Notes: generated by a model not told the origin, from the letters alone. 64,000 bases of DNA from CALHVX01 sp964640725 (GCA_964640725.1 CAZXIJ010000008.1:1-64000), one strand, 5' to 3'. Positions 36,274-47,600 are shown, numbered from the stretch's first letter. Numbers and translations are program-made.

Positions 36274-38366
36274 CCGCCGGGCTGATCCTGGTCCTCCCGG
36301 GGCTGCGTTGCGCGGCGCTCGGGAGGCGTGTCCAGAAGCTGTGTCCAGGCCGCGCTGCGCGCCAGTTCCTTCAGGTCCGGATCGTTGCGAATGATGGCCC
36401 TGTGGCCTGGGTCCTTGCGTACGGCCTCTTCCAGCGCGCTGATGGTGCCCACCGTGTCCTCGGCCTGCTGCAACACCAGGGCCAGAAGGTACAGTGATCC
36501 TGGTGAGCGATCGCTGAGCTCAACGGCGGCCCGGGCTTCTGCCAGCGCTTCCGGCAATCGGCCCAGGTGCGCGTAGTAAAGACCCAGCAACCCCGTGGTT
36601 TCCCAGTCTCTGTCGTTGACCTGTCGCTGTGCCTCGGCCAACGCTGCGGCCCGGCGGTAGGCATCCTGTGACGCTCGCGCAGAGCCACCGACAAAGCGCA
36701 GCGATTCCGCCAGCCGTCCCCAGACCCGGTGGTCGTCGGGCGCGTAGGCAAGGGCCCGCTCCTGCATGTCCGCTGCGTCCCGGTACTGGCCATCGTAGTA
36801 GTAGCGCAGGCCCATGTTGGTAAAGGCCTGGCGGCTGGGCTTGAGCTCAAGGGAGCGGTCGTAGGCCTGCCGGGAGCGCATGCGGTCGCCGAGCATCGCG
36901 TAGGCCGCGCCTTTGCCCGCGAAGGCTGCGGCAACATCTGGCGCCAGGCTGGTGGCCAGCTCGAAGGCACGGGCTGACTCGGCGTAGCGTGCGCTGCGGA
37001 AGTACTGCATGGCCAGCGCCGAATGCGCTCGCCAGTAGTGACGCTTCAGGGCCAGGGCCTGTTGAAAGAGCGCGAGGGCTTCCTCCTCGCGTTTCTGATC
37101 GGCGCGTATCTGCCCCATCTCGATGTAGGCGTCAGGCTCCTTCGGCTCCCGGTGAATCGAGCGCTGCAGATAGCTCTCGGCCGTATCCAATTGGCCCCGC
37201 GCCCGGTACAGCTGGCCCAGCGCGAGGGCCACCTCGCTGCCGACATCGGGATCGAGCTCTGCGGCCTTGTCACAGGCCGACCGGGCGGCATCGAAGTCCT
37301 CGCTTGCCCGGCCAATGCTGTAGACCTGCAGCAGCGCCTGGCAGAGCCCGGACCAGGCCCGGGCGAATTCCGGATCGATGGCAATAGCGTTGCGGAACAG
37401 CGTCGCCGCGGTGCGGTTGACATCGGCATCCTGCGAGGCGCGCAGTCGCCCGCGGCCCTCCAGGTAGTACACATAGGCGTCGACGTTGGCCGTTGGGCGG
37501 GCGTTCTCAAGGGTGCCGGTTTCGATCGCAAGGGTGATGCTCATTTCGTTGACCACTGCCGCTGCGATCTCTTCCTGGACCGCGAAGATATCTTCCAGCT
37601 TGCGGTCGTAGGTCTTGGACCAGTCGTGGTAGCCCTGCTCGCCGTCAATCAGCTGGGCGGTGACTCGCATGGTATCGCCGGAGCGGCGGACACTGCCTTC
37701 CAGCACATGGCGGACCCCGAGCCGGTCTGCGACGTCGCGAATGTCGACGTCCTCGTTGCGAAAACGGAACGAAGACGTTCGGGCCGCGACACGCAGCTGC
37801 GGTACGGCCGCCAGCAGGTTCAGGATCTCTTCGGCCAGCCCGGCGGCAAAGTAGTCGGACTCGGCCCGCCCATCGAAATTCTCGAAGGCCAGCACCGCCA
37901 CCGAGTTCGGTGGCGCGACAGTGCTGGCTGCGTTGTCGCCGGTGAGCGCAGCGGTCGCGTCGGCCAGGTCCTCCATCATCAGGTCGCCCATGAGCAGATC
38001 GACGGCCAGGAAAGCGCCCCAGCTTAGCGAGCCCGCCAGCAGGGCGGCATAGATCCAGTCGGAGCGGCGAGGGGGACGACTGCGGGTGCCGCCGGCGGTC
38101 CACAGCGGCAGATCGAAGATGAGTCCCTCGGGCCGGATGTCAATGACCCAGGCCAGCATGAACGCGATCGGAACGCCGGCGATCGCGGCGATGACCAGGG
38201 CGCGCATGCTCCAGTCGGGAATTCCGAAGGGCTCGAAGGTGACCTCGGCGAACTGCAGGACCAGCCAGGCCGCCACCGAGTACATCGCAACGACGCGCAA
38301 GACTTTGCGGTTGCGAACCTCTGCGACGAACTGCCCGATGATCTGATTGACGCTGATACCTGCCAT
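36270..38366 (-). CDS. Membrane TPR protein with a TolB/FlgO-like domain
   Basis: The 698-residue protein has three membrane segments near the N-terminus (VVAMYSVAAWLVLQFAEV; ALVIAAIAGVPIAFMLAWVI; AALLAGSLSWGAFLAVDLL). A domain of the type found beside adenylate-cyclase and winged-helix TPR regulators follows (SVAVLAFENFDGRAESDYFA, GVRHVLEGSVRRSGDTMRV), then many TPRs to the C-terminus (about residues 290-690). Such proteins are frequent in marine gammaproteobacteria and have no established function; a protein-scaffold role is likely. ATG 38366 is preferred over an upstream GTG at 38402. It lies beyond the caspase gene on the same strand, separated from it by 412 bp that hold the opposite-strand repeat peptide. 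Confidence 0.8.
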   Translation of the reverse strand: MAGISVNQIIGQFVAEVRNRKVLRVVAMYSVAAWLVLQFAEVTFEPFGIPDWSMRALVIAAIAGVPIAFMLAWVIDIRPEGLIFDLPLWTAGGTRSRPPRRSDWIYAALLAGSLSWGAFLAVDLLMGDLMMEDLADATAALTGDNAASTVAPPNSVAVLAFENFDGRAESDYFAAGLAEEILNLLAAVPQLRVAARTSSFRFRNEDVDIRDVADRLGVRHVLEGSVRRSGDTMRVTAQLIDGEQGYHDWSKTYDRKLEDIFAVQEEIAAAVVNEMSITLAIETGTLENARPTANVDAYVYYLEGRGRLRASQDADVNRTAATLFRNAIAIDPEFARAWSGLCQALLQVYSIGRASEDFDAARSACDKAAELDPDVGSEVALALGQLYRARGQLDTAESYLQRSIHREPKEPDAYIEMGQIRADQKREEEALALFQQALALKRHYWRAHSALAMQYFRSARYAESARAFELATSLAPDVAAAFAGKGAAYAMLGDRMRSRQAYDRSLELKPSRQAFTNMGLRYYYDGQYRDAADMQERALAYAPDDHRVWGRLAESLRFVGGSARASQDAYRRAAALAEAQRQVNDRDWETTGLLGLYYAHLGRLPEALAEARAAVELSDRSPGSLYLLALVLQQAEDTVGTISALEEAVRKDPGHRAIIRNDPDLKELARSAAWTQLLDTPPERRATQPREDQDQPGG

Positions 38367-38585
38367 GGCGTGCGCGCAACGGCGCGAACGCCGTTGCCCC
38401 ACATCTGTTGGAAGTGCTTGCCGCTCAGTCTAAGTGCGCGGTGCGGAAACCCGCAATCGCCAGACGATCAAGCGCTGCCCCAGTGCTTGATCATAAGCTG
38501 CCAGTGCAGCGGGTGTCCGGTTGTTATCGAAGGTATTGATGGGTCACACTCTGTCGAACAGGGATCGAGCTAAGGGGCGATGACC

Positions 38586-38777
38586 ATGCAGGCCAGTAAC
38601 GACACACCAAAGCCCGGCGTGCCAGATGTGGCGCCCAAGCCCGGGGTGCCGGACGTCGCGCCGAAGCCGGGCGTGCCCGACGTCGCCCCCAAGCCCGGGG
38701 TGCCCGACGTCGCCCCGAAGCCCGGTGTGCCCGATGTCGCGCCGAAGCCCGGGGTGCCGGACGTCGCGCCGCACTGA
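38586..38777 (+). CDS. Short nonapeptide-repeat protein (APKPGVPDV x6)
   Basis: The 63-residue product is MQASND, six copies of (T/A)PKPGVPDV, and APH. The 27-bp DNA units differ among themselves almost only at third codon positions, so the peptide sequence, not the DNA, has been conserved. ATG 38586 is preferred over ATG 38580 because AAGGGG (38572-38577) is 8 bases from the former and only 2 from the latter. There is no signal peptide or membrane segment; it should be an extended, Pro-rich chain. Its stop lies one base from the stop of the convergent caspase-like gene. I do not recognise the family. The strand, start and conservation pattern argue that it is real. Confidence 0.7.
   Translation: MQASNDTPKPGVPDVAPKPGVPDVAPKPGVPDVAPKPGVPDVAPKPGVPDVAPKPGVPDVAPH
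38604..38765 (+). repeat. 27-bp tandem repeat, six units
   Basis: Six contiguous 27-bp units encode the nonapeptide of the small repeat protein. Apart from the first codon of unit 1 (ACA for GCN), differences fall at wobble positions such as CCC/CCG, GGC/GGG/GGT, GAC/GAT and GTC/GTG. No spacers are present, so it is not a CRISPR array. Confidence 0.95.
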
Positions 38778-38778
38778 G

Positions 38779-39597
38779 TCAGCTGACCTGGAGCGCTTTT
38801 GACCGGCGCAGGCTGTCAGGGTCTGCGCCGAGCTGGTTCATGACCGGCTTCTGCGTGTCCGGCATATGGCTGTGCATCGCATCGAACAGCTCTGCGTAGC
38901 TGCCTGCGAACGCGCCTTGCTCCTGGTTGGCAGCCCAGCAGCGCAGCAGGGCTGAAGTAAACTGTCCGTGCGCCAGCGATCGGCTCTCGTAGGAAAGCTG
39001 GTCTTCGCGGCAACCGGCGAGCTGCAGCACGCTCGCGCGAACGGGCTGTTCCGGCGGCAGGGCGGCACGCATCTCGTTGTACAAGCCCGGGTTCTTGCGG
39101 GCGATCATCTTGCCCGCTTTCGGGTCCATCCCTTTGGCGACCAGATCGTCTTCGCCGCCCCGGAGCACTGATCCCGAGTGGCAGGCATCCGTCAACACCA
39201 CGATGCGAACCCCCGGGGCGAACGCCTGCCACAGGGCGTAGAGCTCGTCGTCCAGGATCTGGTTGTCGTACAGACAAAGCGTCTCGTCGCGTGCATTGCC
39301 TCGGTTGTCCTCGTCGCCGCTCAGGTCCGGCGTCGTGTTGCCATGCCCGGAGAAGAACAGCAGGAACAGATCGCCCGCCTGCAGCGACGCTGCGGCGGAG
39401 CGCACGCCGTCCACCAGGGCAGCCTTGGTGACCTGTGCTGTCAGGAGGACCTCGTTGTGCATTCCGAGGCTTTCGGTGAGCTTGGCAATGCCTTTGGCGT
39501 CCTTCTCGCAAAAGTTCAGCTTGCCGTCCCATTTGCCGTCGTAGCCCATCGGGTCAACTTCGTTGACGCCCATGATCAGTGCGTGGCCTTTGCTCAT
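38779..39597 (-). CDS. Caspase-like (C14) cysteine protease
   Basis: The 272-residue protein has the caspase-hemoglobinase fold core: ALIMGVNEVDP at the start, the catalytic His in LFLLFFSGHGN (His85), and the catalytic Cys in IVVLTDACHSGS (Cys139). Acidic residues between them (DLSGDEDNRGN) resemble bacterial metacaspases. There is no signal peptide, so it is cytoplasmic. Bacterial caspase-like proteases are linked to regulated proteolysis, cell death and phage defence. AGGAG lies about 10 bases before the ATG. It is the last gene of a four-gene operon, 14 bp after the preceding membrane-anchored protein. Target specificity cannot be read. Confidence 0.9.
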   Translation of the reverse strand: MSKGHALIMGVNEVDPMGYDGKWDGKLNFCEKDAKGIAKLTESLGMHNEVLLTAQVTKAALVDGVRSAAASLQAGDLFLLFFSGHGNTTPDLSGDEDNRGNARDETLCLYDNQILDDELYALWQAFAPGVRIVVLTDACHSGSVLRGGEDDLVAKGMDPKAGKMIARKNPGLYNEMRAALPPEQPVRASVLQLAGCREDQLSYESRSLAHGQFTSALLRCWAANQEQGAFAGSYAELFDAMHSHMPDTQKPVMNQLGADPDSLRRSKALQVS

Positions 39598-39611
39598 CCT
39601 GTGATCTCCTG

Positions 39612-40481
39612 TCAGTTTCGCGGTTGCGGTACGGGACTCTTGCAGTCTTGCGGTCTCAGGGTCCGGTTGCGCCCGGGGTCCTGGGCGCGTCGCTCCCAGC
39701 GCACCTCAAGCGCCAGCTGCTCATTGCCTGACTCGCCCTTGGGCGCCCGGCGCAGCCACAGACAGACGTCGGCCTGGGCTGATGGGTCTTGCCCCCGAAG
39801 CGCGCACAGCAGATAGGGCAGGTTGTCGGATGTTGCGATGCAGTTCGCCGCGGACTCATTCCGCAGGGCAGCTGCAGCGGTCGACACCCGGTAGCCGGAG
39901 ACCTGGATCGCGCCCTCGGCAGCCGCTTCGTTCGGGCCGAAAAAGCTGGCGTTGACCGTCGCGTCGCAACGGTCCAGCTCACAGGGCAGGCCAGTGCCCG
40001 GGGCCAGCGTGAGTCTGAAACTGGCGTCTGGCAGCGCCCAGAACTCGTCGCCAACCTGCTCAAACGCCGTTCGGTGCCAGATCTTGCTTGCCGGCACCGA
40101 GCGGATATTGAGCTGGGTCACCATCTTGATGTTGCGGTCGCCGAGAACGACGGGCGGATGTCCCTCCGGCGGCGCTTCGGGTCTGGGCCGGTAGACCGGG
40201 TAGGGAATCAGGTAGGGCAGATCTCCGCCCGTCGAAGTGGATTCACTCTGGTGCAGCGTGGTGTTGAAGGTGGTTCCCGTTTCGGGCTCGGTCTCCTCCG
40301 GGGGCAGGTTGGTCAGAATGCCGTAGGTGCCTATGGCAACGCCCACGGCGGGCATGGCCCAGCGAAAGAAGGTCCGCACCAGGTCAGCGCGTCGCAGCTT
40401 CACCCAGGCCTGACTGATGGCGTGGTCCAGGGCGCGAGCGGACAGCTTGTCGAGCCGGCGCTGCTTGTCTTGAACGGCCAT
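39612..40481 (-). CDS. Membrane-anchored protein of unknown function in the caspase/CHAT operon
   Basis: The 289-residue product has a charged cytoplasmic N-terminus of about 37 residues (MAVQDKQRRLDKLSARALDH), one membrane helix (about 38-58, WAMPAVGVAIGTYGILTNL), and an extracytoplasmic part starting with a Thr/Glu/Pro-rich stretch (PPEETEPETGTTFN). The C-terminal domain has several Cys and looks beta-rich. I recognise no family. Its ATG overlaps the last base of the CHAT gene stop, so the two are coupled, and the caspase gene follows after 14 bp. The arrangement suggests it carries a periplasmic signal to the proteases or is their target. Confidence 0.7.
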   Translation of the reverse strand: MAVQDKQRRLDKLSARALDHAISQAWVKLRRADLVRTFFRWAMPAVGVAIGTYGILTNLPPEETEPETGTTFNTTLHQSESTSTGGDLPYLIPYPVYRPRPEAPPEGHPPVVLGDRNIKMVTQLNIRSVPASKIWHRTAFEQVGDEFWALPDASFRLTLAPGTGLPCELDRCDATVNASFFGPNEAAAEGAIQVSGYRVSTAAAALRNESAANCIATSDNLPYLLCALRGQDPSAQADVCLWLRRAPKGESGNEQLALEVRWERRAQDPGRNRTLRPQDCKSPVPQPRN

Positions 40482-41599
40482 CAGGCAGTCCCCCCCTTAC
40501 TGGAATAGGTCACGAGTTCGGGCTTGCCCTTCCACTTCTCGATCCACGCGAACATCGCGGCCACGCGACCGGTGGTCAGTTCCCGCTCGATCTGGGCAGG
40601 CGGACAAAGTGCCAGCGCTTTCAGCATCCTGTCCGTCAGGTTGATGCCCGATCGCATCAGGGATTGCGCGGCAAGCCGCCCCAGGGGATTGCCGATGATG
40701 CCGGCCATGACTGCCGCCGGCTGCCATTTCAGCATGTCGCCCAGCCACTGCAAGGAGGATGGAATGAGCGGTTTGATCAGGCCATCGATGAGGAACCAGC
40801 CGCCGACAGCAATCGCGATGGCGATGGCAATCGTGTAGCTCTCGATGCCGAGCCAGCCATCGAGCTGCGCGCGCAGGCTGGCCAGGTCCGTGCGTCTGCC
40901 CAGCGCTTTCCGGGCCGGTGTCAGATCTCGTTCGTCGTAGGGGATCGGGGCAATCGCTTGCGCCATCGCGTCCGGGTTGCTGACAGCGAAATGGTAGAGG
41001 TCTTTGAATCGGTTGTCTTTCTCGAGCAGTTCTCTCAGCTCGTTCAGGGTCAGGCCTTTTTCGAGGCCCTGATAAAACAGGGTCGAGAATTCTTTGGCCA
41101 GGTCTTCACGCAGGGCGATGGTGGTGCCGATGACGCAGTCAGCAACGCCCTTGAGTTTTTCGGCGACGCCAGCGGACCAGCAGCAGTTCAAGACGATCAC
41201 GGTCAGGCCCTGACCCTGTAGCTGTTCCCGCAGCCAGTCATTGTCGACGTACTCGCCGAACATGCCTTCGTGCTCGGTGTCCATGAGAATGAGCCGGTGC
41301 TCAGTCTCGCCGTCCGGCCGTGCATCGAGGGGCTGGTCTTTCTCGCCGTGACCGCTGAAATGCAGCACGTTGATCGGTCGCTCAGCGAGGTAGCGGCTGA
41401 CGTCGCTGCGGCGAACCTCCGGTACCACCTCCAGCTGAACGCGGCCCTCGGCGCGCGCATTGAACAGCACGTTCGTGACCCCGCCGAGCTCTGGCCACAG
41501 GTCGAGGGCGGGGTAGTCCTGGCCCGGAGCGGGGGGCAGCCCGGAGTCCTTGGGGGGCTCCGCGAACTGGGCGTTGGCTGTCAGGTAAAGAATTCTCAT
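40481..41599 (-). CDS. CHAT-domain protease with C-terminal membrane segment
   Basis: The 372-residue protein has a CHAT (caspase-like) peptidase domain: RILYLTANAQ at the start, the catalytic His in NVLHFSGHGEKDQ (His84), and the Cys in TVIVLNCCWSAG (Cys140, or Cys139). The following segment KEFSTLFYQGLEKGLTLNEL is typical of CHAT domains. A hydrophobic helix at about 254-272 (YTIAIAIAIAVGGWFLIDG) should place the C-terminus in or across the membrane. CHAT proteases act in bacterial gasdermin, type III-E CRISPR and TPR-CHAT systems. It sits 40 bp after the giant outer-membrane-type gene and overlaps the next gene by one base. Confidence 0.85.
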   Translation of the reverse strand: MRILYLTANAQFAEPPKDSGLPPAPGQDYPALDLWPELGGVTNVLFNARAEGRVQLEVVPEVRRSDVSRYLAERPINVLHFSGHGEKDQPLDARPDGETEHRLILMDTEHEGMFGEYVDNDWLREQLQGQGLTVIVLNCCWSAGVAEKLKGVADCVIGTTIALREDLAKEFSTLFYQGLEKGLTLNELRELLEKDNRFKDLYHFAVSNPDAMAQAIAPIPYDERDLTPARKALGRRTDLASLRAQLDGWLGIESYTIAIAIAIAVGGWFLIDGLIKPLIPSSLQWLGDMLKWQPAAVMAGIIGNPLGRLAAQSLMRSGINLTDRMLKALALCPPAQIERELTTGRVAAMFAWIEKWKGKPELVTYSSKGGTA

Positions 41600-41639
41600 G
41601 GGCAGTCCTTACTCCATAGTCAGAGATACGGGCATCGCG

Positions 41640-44600
41640 TCAGAATGCCGAAGTGATGTCGATAAACCAGCCGTTGGCGTTGAAGCTGTCGCGCCGCAAG
41701 TTGTCGTCGAAGCCGGAAAAGTTGTAGCCGGCGCCAACGCGCAGGCTGTTGCTGAGCGGGCTGTTCCAGTTCCGGGAGTCGATCTGGTAGTAGAGCCCCA
41801 GCACCAGCCCGTGCCGGGTCGTCTCGCCCTCCCAGTCCCGCAGCCAGCGGTACTCGCCGAGCAGTTCCAGCTGGTTCGGCAGCCAGGGCAGGGGCTTGCG
41901 ATCGGCATCTTCGTCGGTCGCCTCGATCTTGCGCCGGGGCCGGGTCAGGTTGATTAGCACGCGGGCGCTGGCAAGGCTCAGGCGCACATCTTCCCAGCGG
42001 CCGCTGCCCTGAACGGCCCGGTTGCGTCCGTGCCGGCCGGCAACCTTGGCGCCCAGCTGCACACGCGGGGTCGCTTCGACAAAACCCTCTGCAGACAGCA
42101 GGTGAGACTGCTCGTCCCCGAGCACGTCGCTTTGTCCTTCCGTGCCGACATCGTACAGGTAGGCGTAGCGGAGCATGCCGTTCAGGTAGTCCTGGTTCAC
42201 CGGCCGGTAGGCGTAGCCGAGGTTCAGCTCTGCGAAGCGCCCCAGATCGGCATCGGTGCGTTCGTCATCCAGCAGGGCGGCATTGAACCGGGCGATGAGC
42301 CGGCCGCTGTCCCGGACACGCAGATCGAGGGCGTTGCTGAGCAGGTATTGCCGGCTGCGGCGGCCGACGCCGTCATCGGCACGGAGCTCGGCCCGGGTGC
42401 TCAAGCGCAGGTTGTCTGTGCTGTAGACCATGCCAAGGCTGAAGGCATTGCGCTCGAAATCGCCCTCGGGACGTTCGACGCGGCTGGCCATGGCCGTGCC
42501 GGCCAGCACCAGGGTATCACTCAGGCCCAGATCAACGCCGAACAGGTGCCCGGTGGATGCTTCACGATCCAGCTCCCCAAACTGGGATTCAGAGTAGATG
42601 CGGCTGCGCGCCCCAAGATCGCGACGTTGTCCGATCGACAGGATGTTGCGGGGCGCATCCGTGCGATCCGGATTGACCCGGTAGCTGCCGTACACGGCAT
42701 GCTGATCGGACAGCTGGTAACGGGTCGAGAACTGGGTCGTCGCCCCCGCGCCGATGCCCGTGGCCAGGTTGAACAGGGAGTTCGGCCCCGGGCTGTAGTC
42801 AACGCCCGCTGACAGCGCGCTGCCTCGGCCGCCGTCGCTGGCCTCCAGCGAGACGCCGAGCCGATCGTTCAGGCGCTGGTTGGCGCCCAGCGCAATGCGG
42901 TCGTTGTCGGCGTACTCGGTATCCGACGCGAAGGACTGCTGCACGCTGCCGTACACCGTCGTGCTCTCGCTCAGCCGGTGCCCCAGGCGGACGCCGACAG
43001 CGGTGCCGGTGCCCTCCCGGGCCGTGGTCAGCAGGGTGGTCAGCAGATCCTGGCCGGGGCTCGTCCCGCGCGCCACGCTGTCGTAGCGACCTTCGACGTC
43101 GAAGGTCCAGCAGTCGCTGCCGATCTCGCATTGCCATTGCCGCGACAGCTGCAGCCAGGCGGACTGCTCGTCGCGACCGCTGCCTTGCTCCAGTCGCCGG
43201 TAGCCGGCCTGCAGTTCGCCCAGGTTTCCCAGGGGCAGCGCCAGATCGGCGCCCTGATCCCGGACCTGGCCGTTTGCTGCGAAACGGCTGTTGCCGTAGC
43301 CGGCATCCCGGTCGCTGTACCAGCCGCGCAGGTGGCCAGAGGCCCAGTTGAAGTCCGACAGCTCGATCTGGCCCTCGACGGTGTAGCCGGCACCCCGGCC
43401 CCGCTGGGTCGCAGCGTTCGCGGTCCCGCGAAAGCTCAGGCCGCCGTCCAGCGACACCAGCGGTGCTACGGCTGGCTCGGAACGGCTGTCTGCGTACTCC
43501 GCGGAAAGCCAGGTCCGGTCCGTGTGGCGGAGATGCAGGTCCGCCCCGGACAGCTGATAGTCGCCGGCGCCTTGCTCGTCCCGGACGTGCGTGCCACCAA
43601 TCCGGAGCCGGTCGGTGACCCAGGCGCTGCCGCGAACGCCATACACGTACTCGTCCGCGCCGAAGGCCGCGGGCAGGTACTCGTAGTCCACGGCGAGGTA
43701 GACCTGATCGCCCTCCTGGGCTTCGGAGAACACCACCGGGTTGCGGCGTTCGCGAACGGATTGCAGCAGCGGCTGACTCAGCAGAATACGTCCCTGGAGC
43801 GGATCCAGCTCGTAGTCCGTGCCGGCAACCAGCACCCGTCGTTCCTCCAGCTGCTGGGATCCCCGGCGCCGGACTTCGATGCGCAGCTGCTCCGAGCCCA
43901 GCACGATGTCGGTCTGCTGCAGGTAGTACAGGGAACCGCCCGTCGCGAGGAAAGACTCGTGCGCGGACACGGTCTGCGCTTCGGAGCCGAACACTTTCAG
44001 CGCCATGCGGTGGTCGCCGAATCCCGTCCGAGCGTCGCTGCGGTACTGCGCGTTCAGCCCGTACAGCGTGCGATTGAAATGGGCGAGTTCCGTGTCCGTG
44101 AAATTCGCATTGAAATTGCCCCAGCCCGCATAGCTGTCGTCCAGCTCGATGCGGCCGAAAAAAGCGCCCTGGGAATCGGTTTCCAGAATGGTGGTGGAGT
44201 CGTCGCCGTAGGTCGGATAGTAGCGATCGCTGTCGAGCGTGCGAAACAGCCGTCGTGGATCCTCGCGGGTCAGATTGTCGCCCAGGCGGCTGAGCTCGTC
44301 CTTCGTGCTGTCCATCTGCAGGGTCCAGCGCAGCTGGCGCTGCTGTTCGCCAAGGTAGCGGCTGCCGCGCCAGTAACCGGCGATTCGGCCTGCGGCGACC
44401 AGGTCGTTGTCGAGGCCAACGCGCCGCGCAAAAGACTCAAGCGCACCGCTCGCCTGGTAGCCGCCCAGGCTCAAATCGAGCACGGCGACGTACTGGTTGC
44501 TGCCGAGCAGCGATGCGTCCTGCACCAGCGACTCGTCAATGAGCGGCGGCGCCTCGCCACCGCCGCGCAGTTTCTGGGCGGCCACGCCGATGCGGTTGGT

Positions 44601-47600
44601 GATGTCGATCTCCGAGGAGACATCGCCGCACAGGCCAAAGGTGCGAGGCAGCGTCCAAAGCTCGCCGCTCAGATTGTCGCGAACCACGCGGAAGCCGTTG
44701 CGCGGATCCTCAAGCGCGGCGACCTGGGGACCGGGGGGCTCGCGCACCAGCAACAGCAGCTCCCGCCAGGGCTGGCCGCCTTCCGGCGCGCTGGCCAGGA
44801 ACTGCCCCTCGAAAAACTCGATGCTGTTGCCGGGGCGAACGGTCCGGATAGCTCGGGGGCTCTGGGCCCAGCACTGCCGCGCCAGGGTTTTGATGTCCTC
44901 CGCGGCACGGGCGTTCAGGTTCGCCGGAACCGGTTGCAGGCAGATCTGCAGCGGCGTCTGGTGCAGGTTCGTGTAGCGGACGGAGTAGACGGCGTTGTCC
45001 GGGTCGAGAACGGTCTCGATCCGGCTCGGCAGATCGCAGCAGGTCAGCTCTGCCTGCATGCCCTCAGCACGAAACGCCATGCCGTCCGCAAAGTCGTCGT
45101 TGTCGCGCTCGACCCGGATCGCGCCGACCGCACCGCCAAGCTGCGCTGGCGATTCAAAACCGGCAACCTCCACCGTTTTGCCCGGCGCCAGCTTGACCTC
45201 GACTTCGTGCACGTCCTCCCGCGCCTGCCAGTCGTGAGCCAGCTCGGAGAGGAGGCGCGCGGTGCTGGTCGCCAGCTGCTCCCGCGCCTGGTAGCGCCCA
45301 TCGCGCCGGCGGGCGGTGCGCAGCGGCAGGTTGGCCGGCAGAGCGAGGCGATCGGCGACGAGGCTTGAATCCAGGTCAACGGCCGGCAGCGTCAGCTCGC
45401 CGGCAGGAAGCTCGAACAGCCGGGCTTGCGTCTGGTCCGCACGGCGCAGCGGCTCGCCGCTGCCGGTGAACAGGTCCGGGCAGCGCTCCGATCCAGCTTT
45501 CGGATTCGCAGCCGCCAGCGTCGCGTACAGCGCGTAGCGATAGCGCTGGCCCGTCAAGCCATGCGCCAGGTCGACGATCAAATGATCGGTGGTGCGCCGC
45601 AAAGACTTGCGGGCCTCGGCGACCGGCGTGTCACTTTGCCCTTCGAACACGGCGACCTGCAGGCAGGACGCAACGTCGAAGTAGTTGGAGCGTACGTCAA
45701 ACCCGAGCTGCCAGGCGCCGGTTTCCGAGTCCCTGGCGATGTTCCGCAGGGCGACATCAAGCTTCTTTTTGCCAGGCCATGGCCCGAGCGTGTCCAGGTG
45801 CTCGAACTCCCCGCAGCAGGGGTCTTCGCCTTCGCGATCTTTCCAGCGAACCGCAAAATTCGCCTTGGCCAGTCCTCCGGGGGACAGGCGAACGATCTGC
45901 CGCGGGTCTGACACCGACAAGCCGTCCAGGGGGATGGAACTCGCGTCGAGCTTGATGACGTACTGCACGCCAAAGCGGTCCGGCGCCGCGATGTCTGCGA
46001 TGTGATAGCGCCCGTGCGGGTCCGTCGTGATGCGTAGCCCTTCCGGCGTGATGAGCCGTGCTCCGGCTACGCCTTCCTCGCTGCCGTTCGGGTTTTGCTT
46101 GCCGTTCCCGTCCCGGTCATGGAAGACCTTGCCGATCACGGTAGCGGTCTCGAACAGGGTGTCGGCGATGATATCGACCACAGCGTTGTCGCTGATCTCG
46201 CTGCTGATGTCGCTCGCCGCCACGGACTTGTTTGGGGCCGGCCCCAGGCGCGCGGCCGAGGTCACGCGGCTGGCAAAGCGAATCTGCACGGCTTCCTGTG
46301 GCGCCAGATCGAAGGGCGCGAAGGTCAGGGTGGTTGTTCCAGATGCGGCCAGGGGGCTGCGCAGGTCATCAGCTGTCTCCAGCACGCCGTCGGGGCCGGC
46401 CCGGACCAGCACGACCGTCTCGGCATCGGGGCTGAAGCCGAGCGGCGCCGTGTCGGCAACGGTGACCCGGGTCTGCGGCTGGTCCAGCAGGTTGGCGACC
46501 TCCAGCGTGTAGCCGACCACCCGGCCGATCCGCGTGACGCGCGGTCGCGGCGTCACATCGATCCGCAGCAGCTGCGTGAGCGCCGGCGCCGAGCGTTCCG
46601 GCACGACGATCCGCGTCACCTCGTTTTCGTCCGGGACCCCGTTGCCGTCCGGGTCCGGATCCGGGCCGTCGGTGGACTGATCGCGCTCGGTGTCTGAGGT
46701 TGTGAGCTCCGCCTGGTTCTCGTAGGCCCGAGCCGGTGCTGACTGCAGGATCACCACCAGGGTCAGGGTCGCGCTGGCGCCTGCCTCCAGCGTGTCCACG
46801 CCCTGCAGCAGCTCCCGGTCATCGCGCCCGTTGTAGGCCGGGTTCACGGTCAGGGCGGAGCTGCTCAGGCTCTGGATGCTAAAGGTCGCCGGCGCCGGAA
46901 AAGCGTCGGCGAGGCTGTCACTGATCTGCAGCCCGCGCGCTGCGGCGGTGCCAAAGTTCTCGGCGGTGAGCAGGAACGTCAGCTCGTAGCGGTCATCGTC
47001 CAGGGCCTGCAGGCTCTGTAGTGCCTTGGCCAGGCCCGGCACCGGGGTGCCAGTGGTCGTGGTCAGCTCGTACTCGATGGGGGTGGGCTCGCGCTCGTCT
47101 GGCACGCCGTCGCCGTTCGGGTCCGGATCCGATCCGTTGGTGGACTGATCCTGCGGCCCCGAGCCGTCCCGGGCGAAGGCGCTGTTAAAAACCGCGCCGG
47201 TCTCCTCGGTGACGGTAAAGCGAGCCCGGAACCGCACCAGGGCAGTTGCGCCAGGCGCCAGGGTTTGACCCGGCGCAAGCAGCCGATCATCGCGCTCCCC
47301 GTCAAAGCCTGGATTGATCGCCAGCGTTGGCGAACTCAGGCTGCCCGCAACCACTTCGAAGGGCAGCGCAGCGGCAAAGGTCTCGGCCAGAGGATCGCTG
47401 AGCTGTACTGCGGTCGCGGTCTGGTCCCCAAAGTTGCGGACCCGAATCGTCAGTTCGGTCTCACGCAGGTTGCCTTCGACTGCGGTGGCAACGCTCGCTT
47501 CCTTCGCGAGCCCGAGCCTTGGCCCGGACGTTTCCGGCAACGCATAGGGCAGGGGCGTCGGCGACTGCTCCCGCGGATCGCCGTCGCCATCGGGGTCCGG

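Noticed and set aside
38604..38765. The 27-bp repeats as a CRISPR array
   Set aside because: The units are contiguous with no spacers, no cas genes are nearby, and the differences are synonymous in one reading frame.
38544..38774. A 76-codon repeat protein on the minus strand over the same tandem repeat
   Set aside because: In that frame the unit differences are mostly amino-acid changing and no ribosome site is present, unlike the plus-strand reading.
42978..45368. A 796-codon open frame on the plus strand
   Set aside because: It is antisense to the giant surface-protein gene and mirrors its GC-rich codon pattern; the product has no recognisable domain and no ribosome site.
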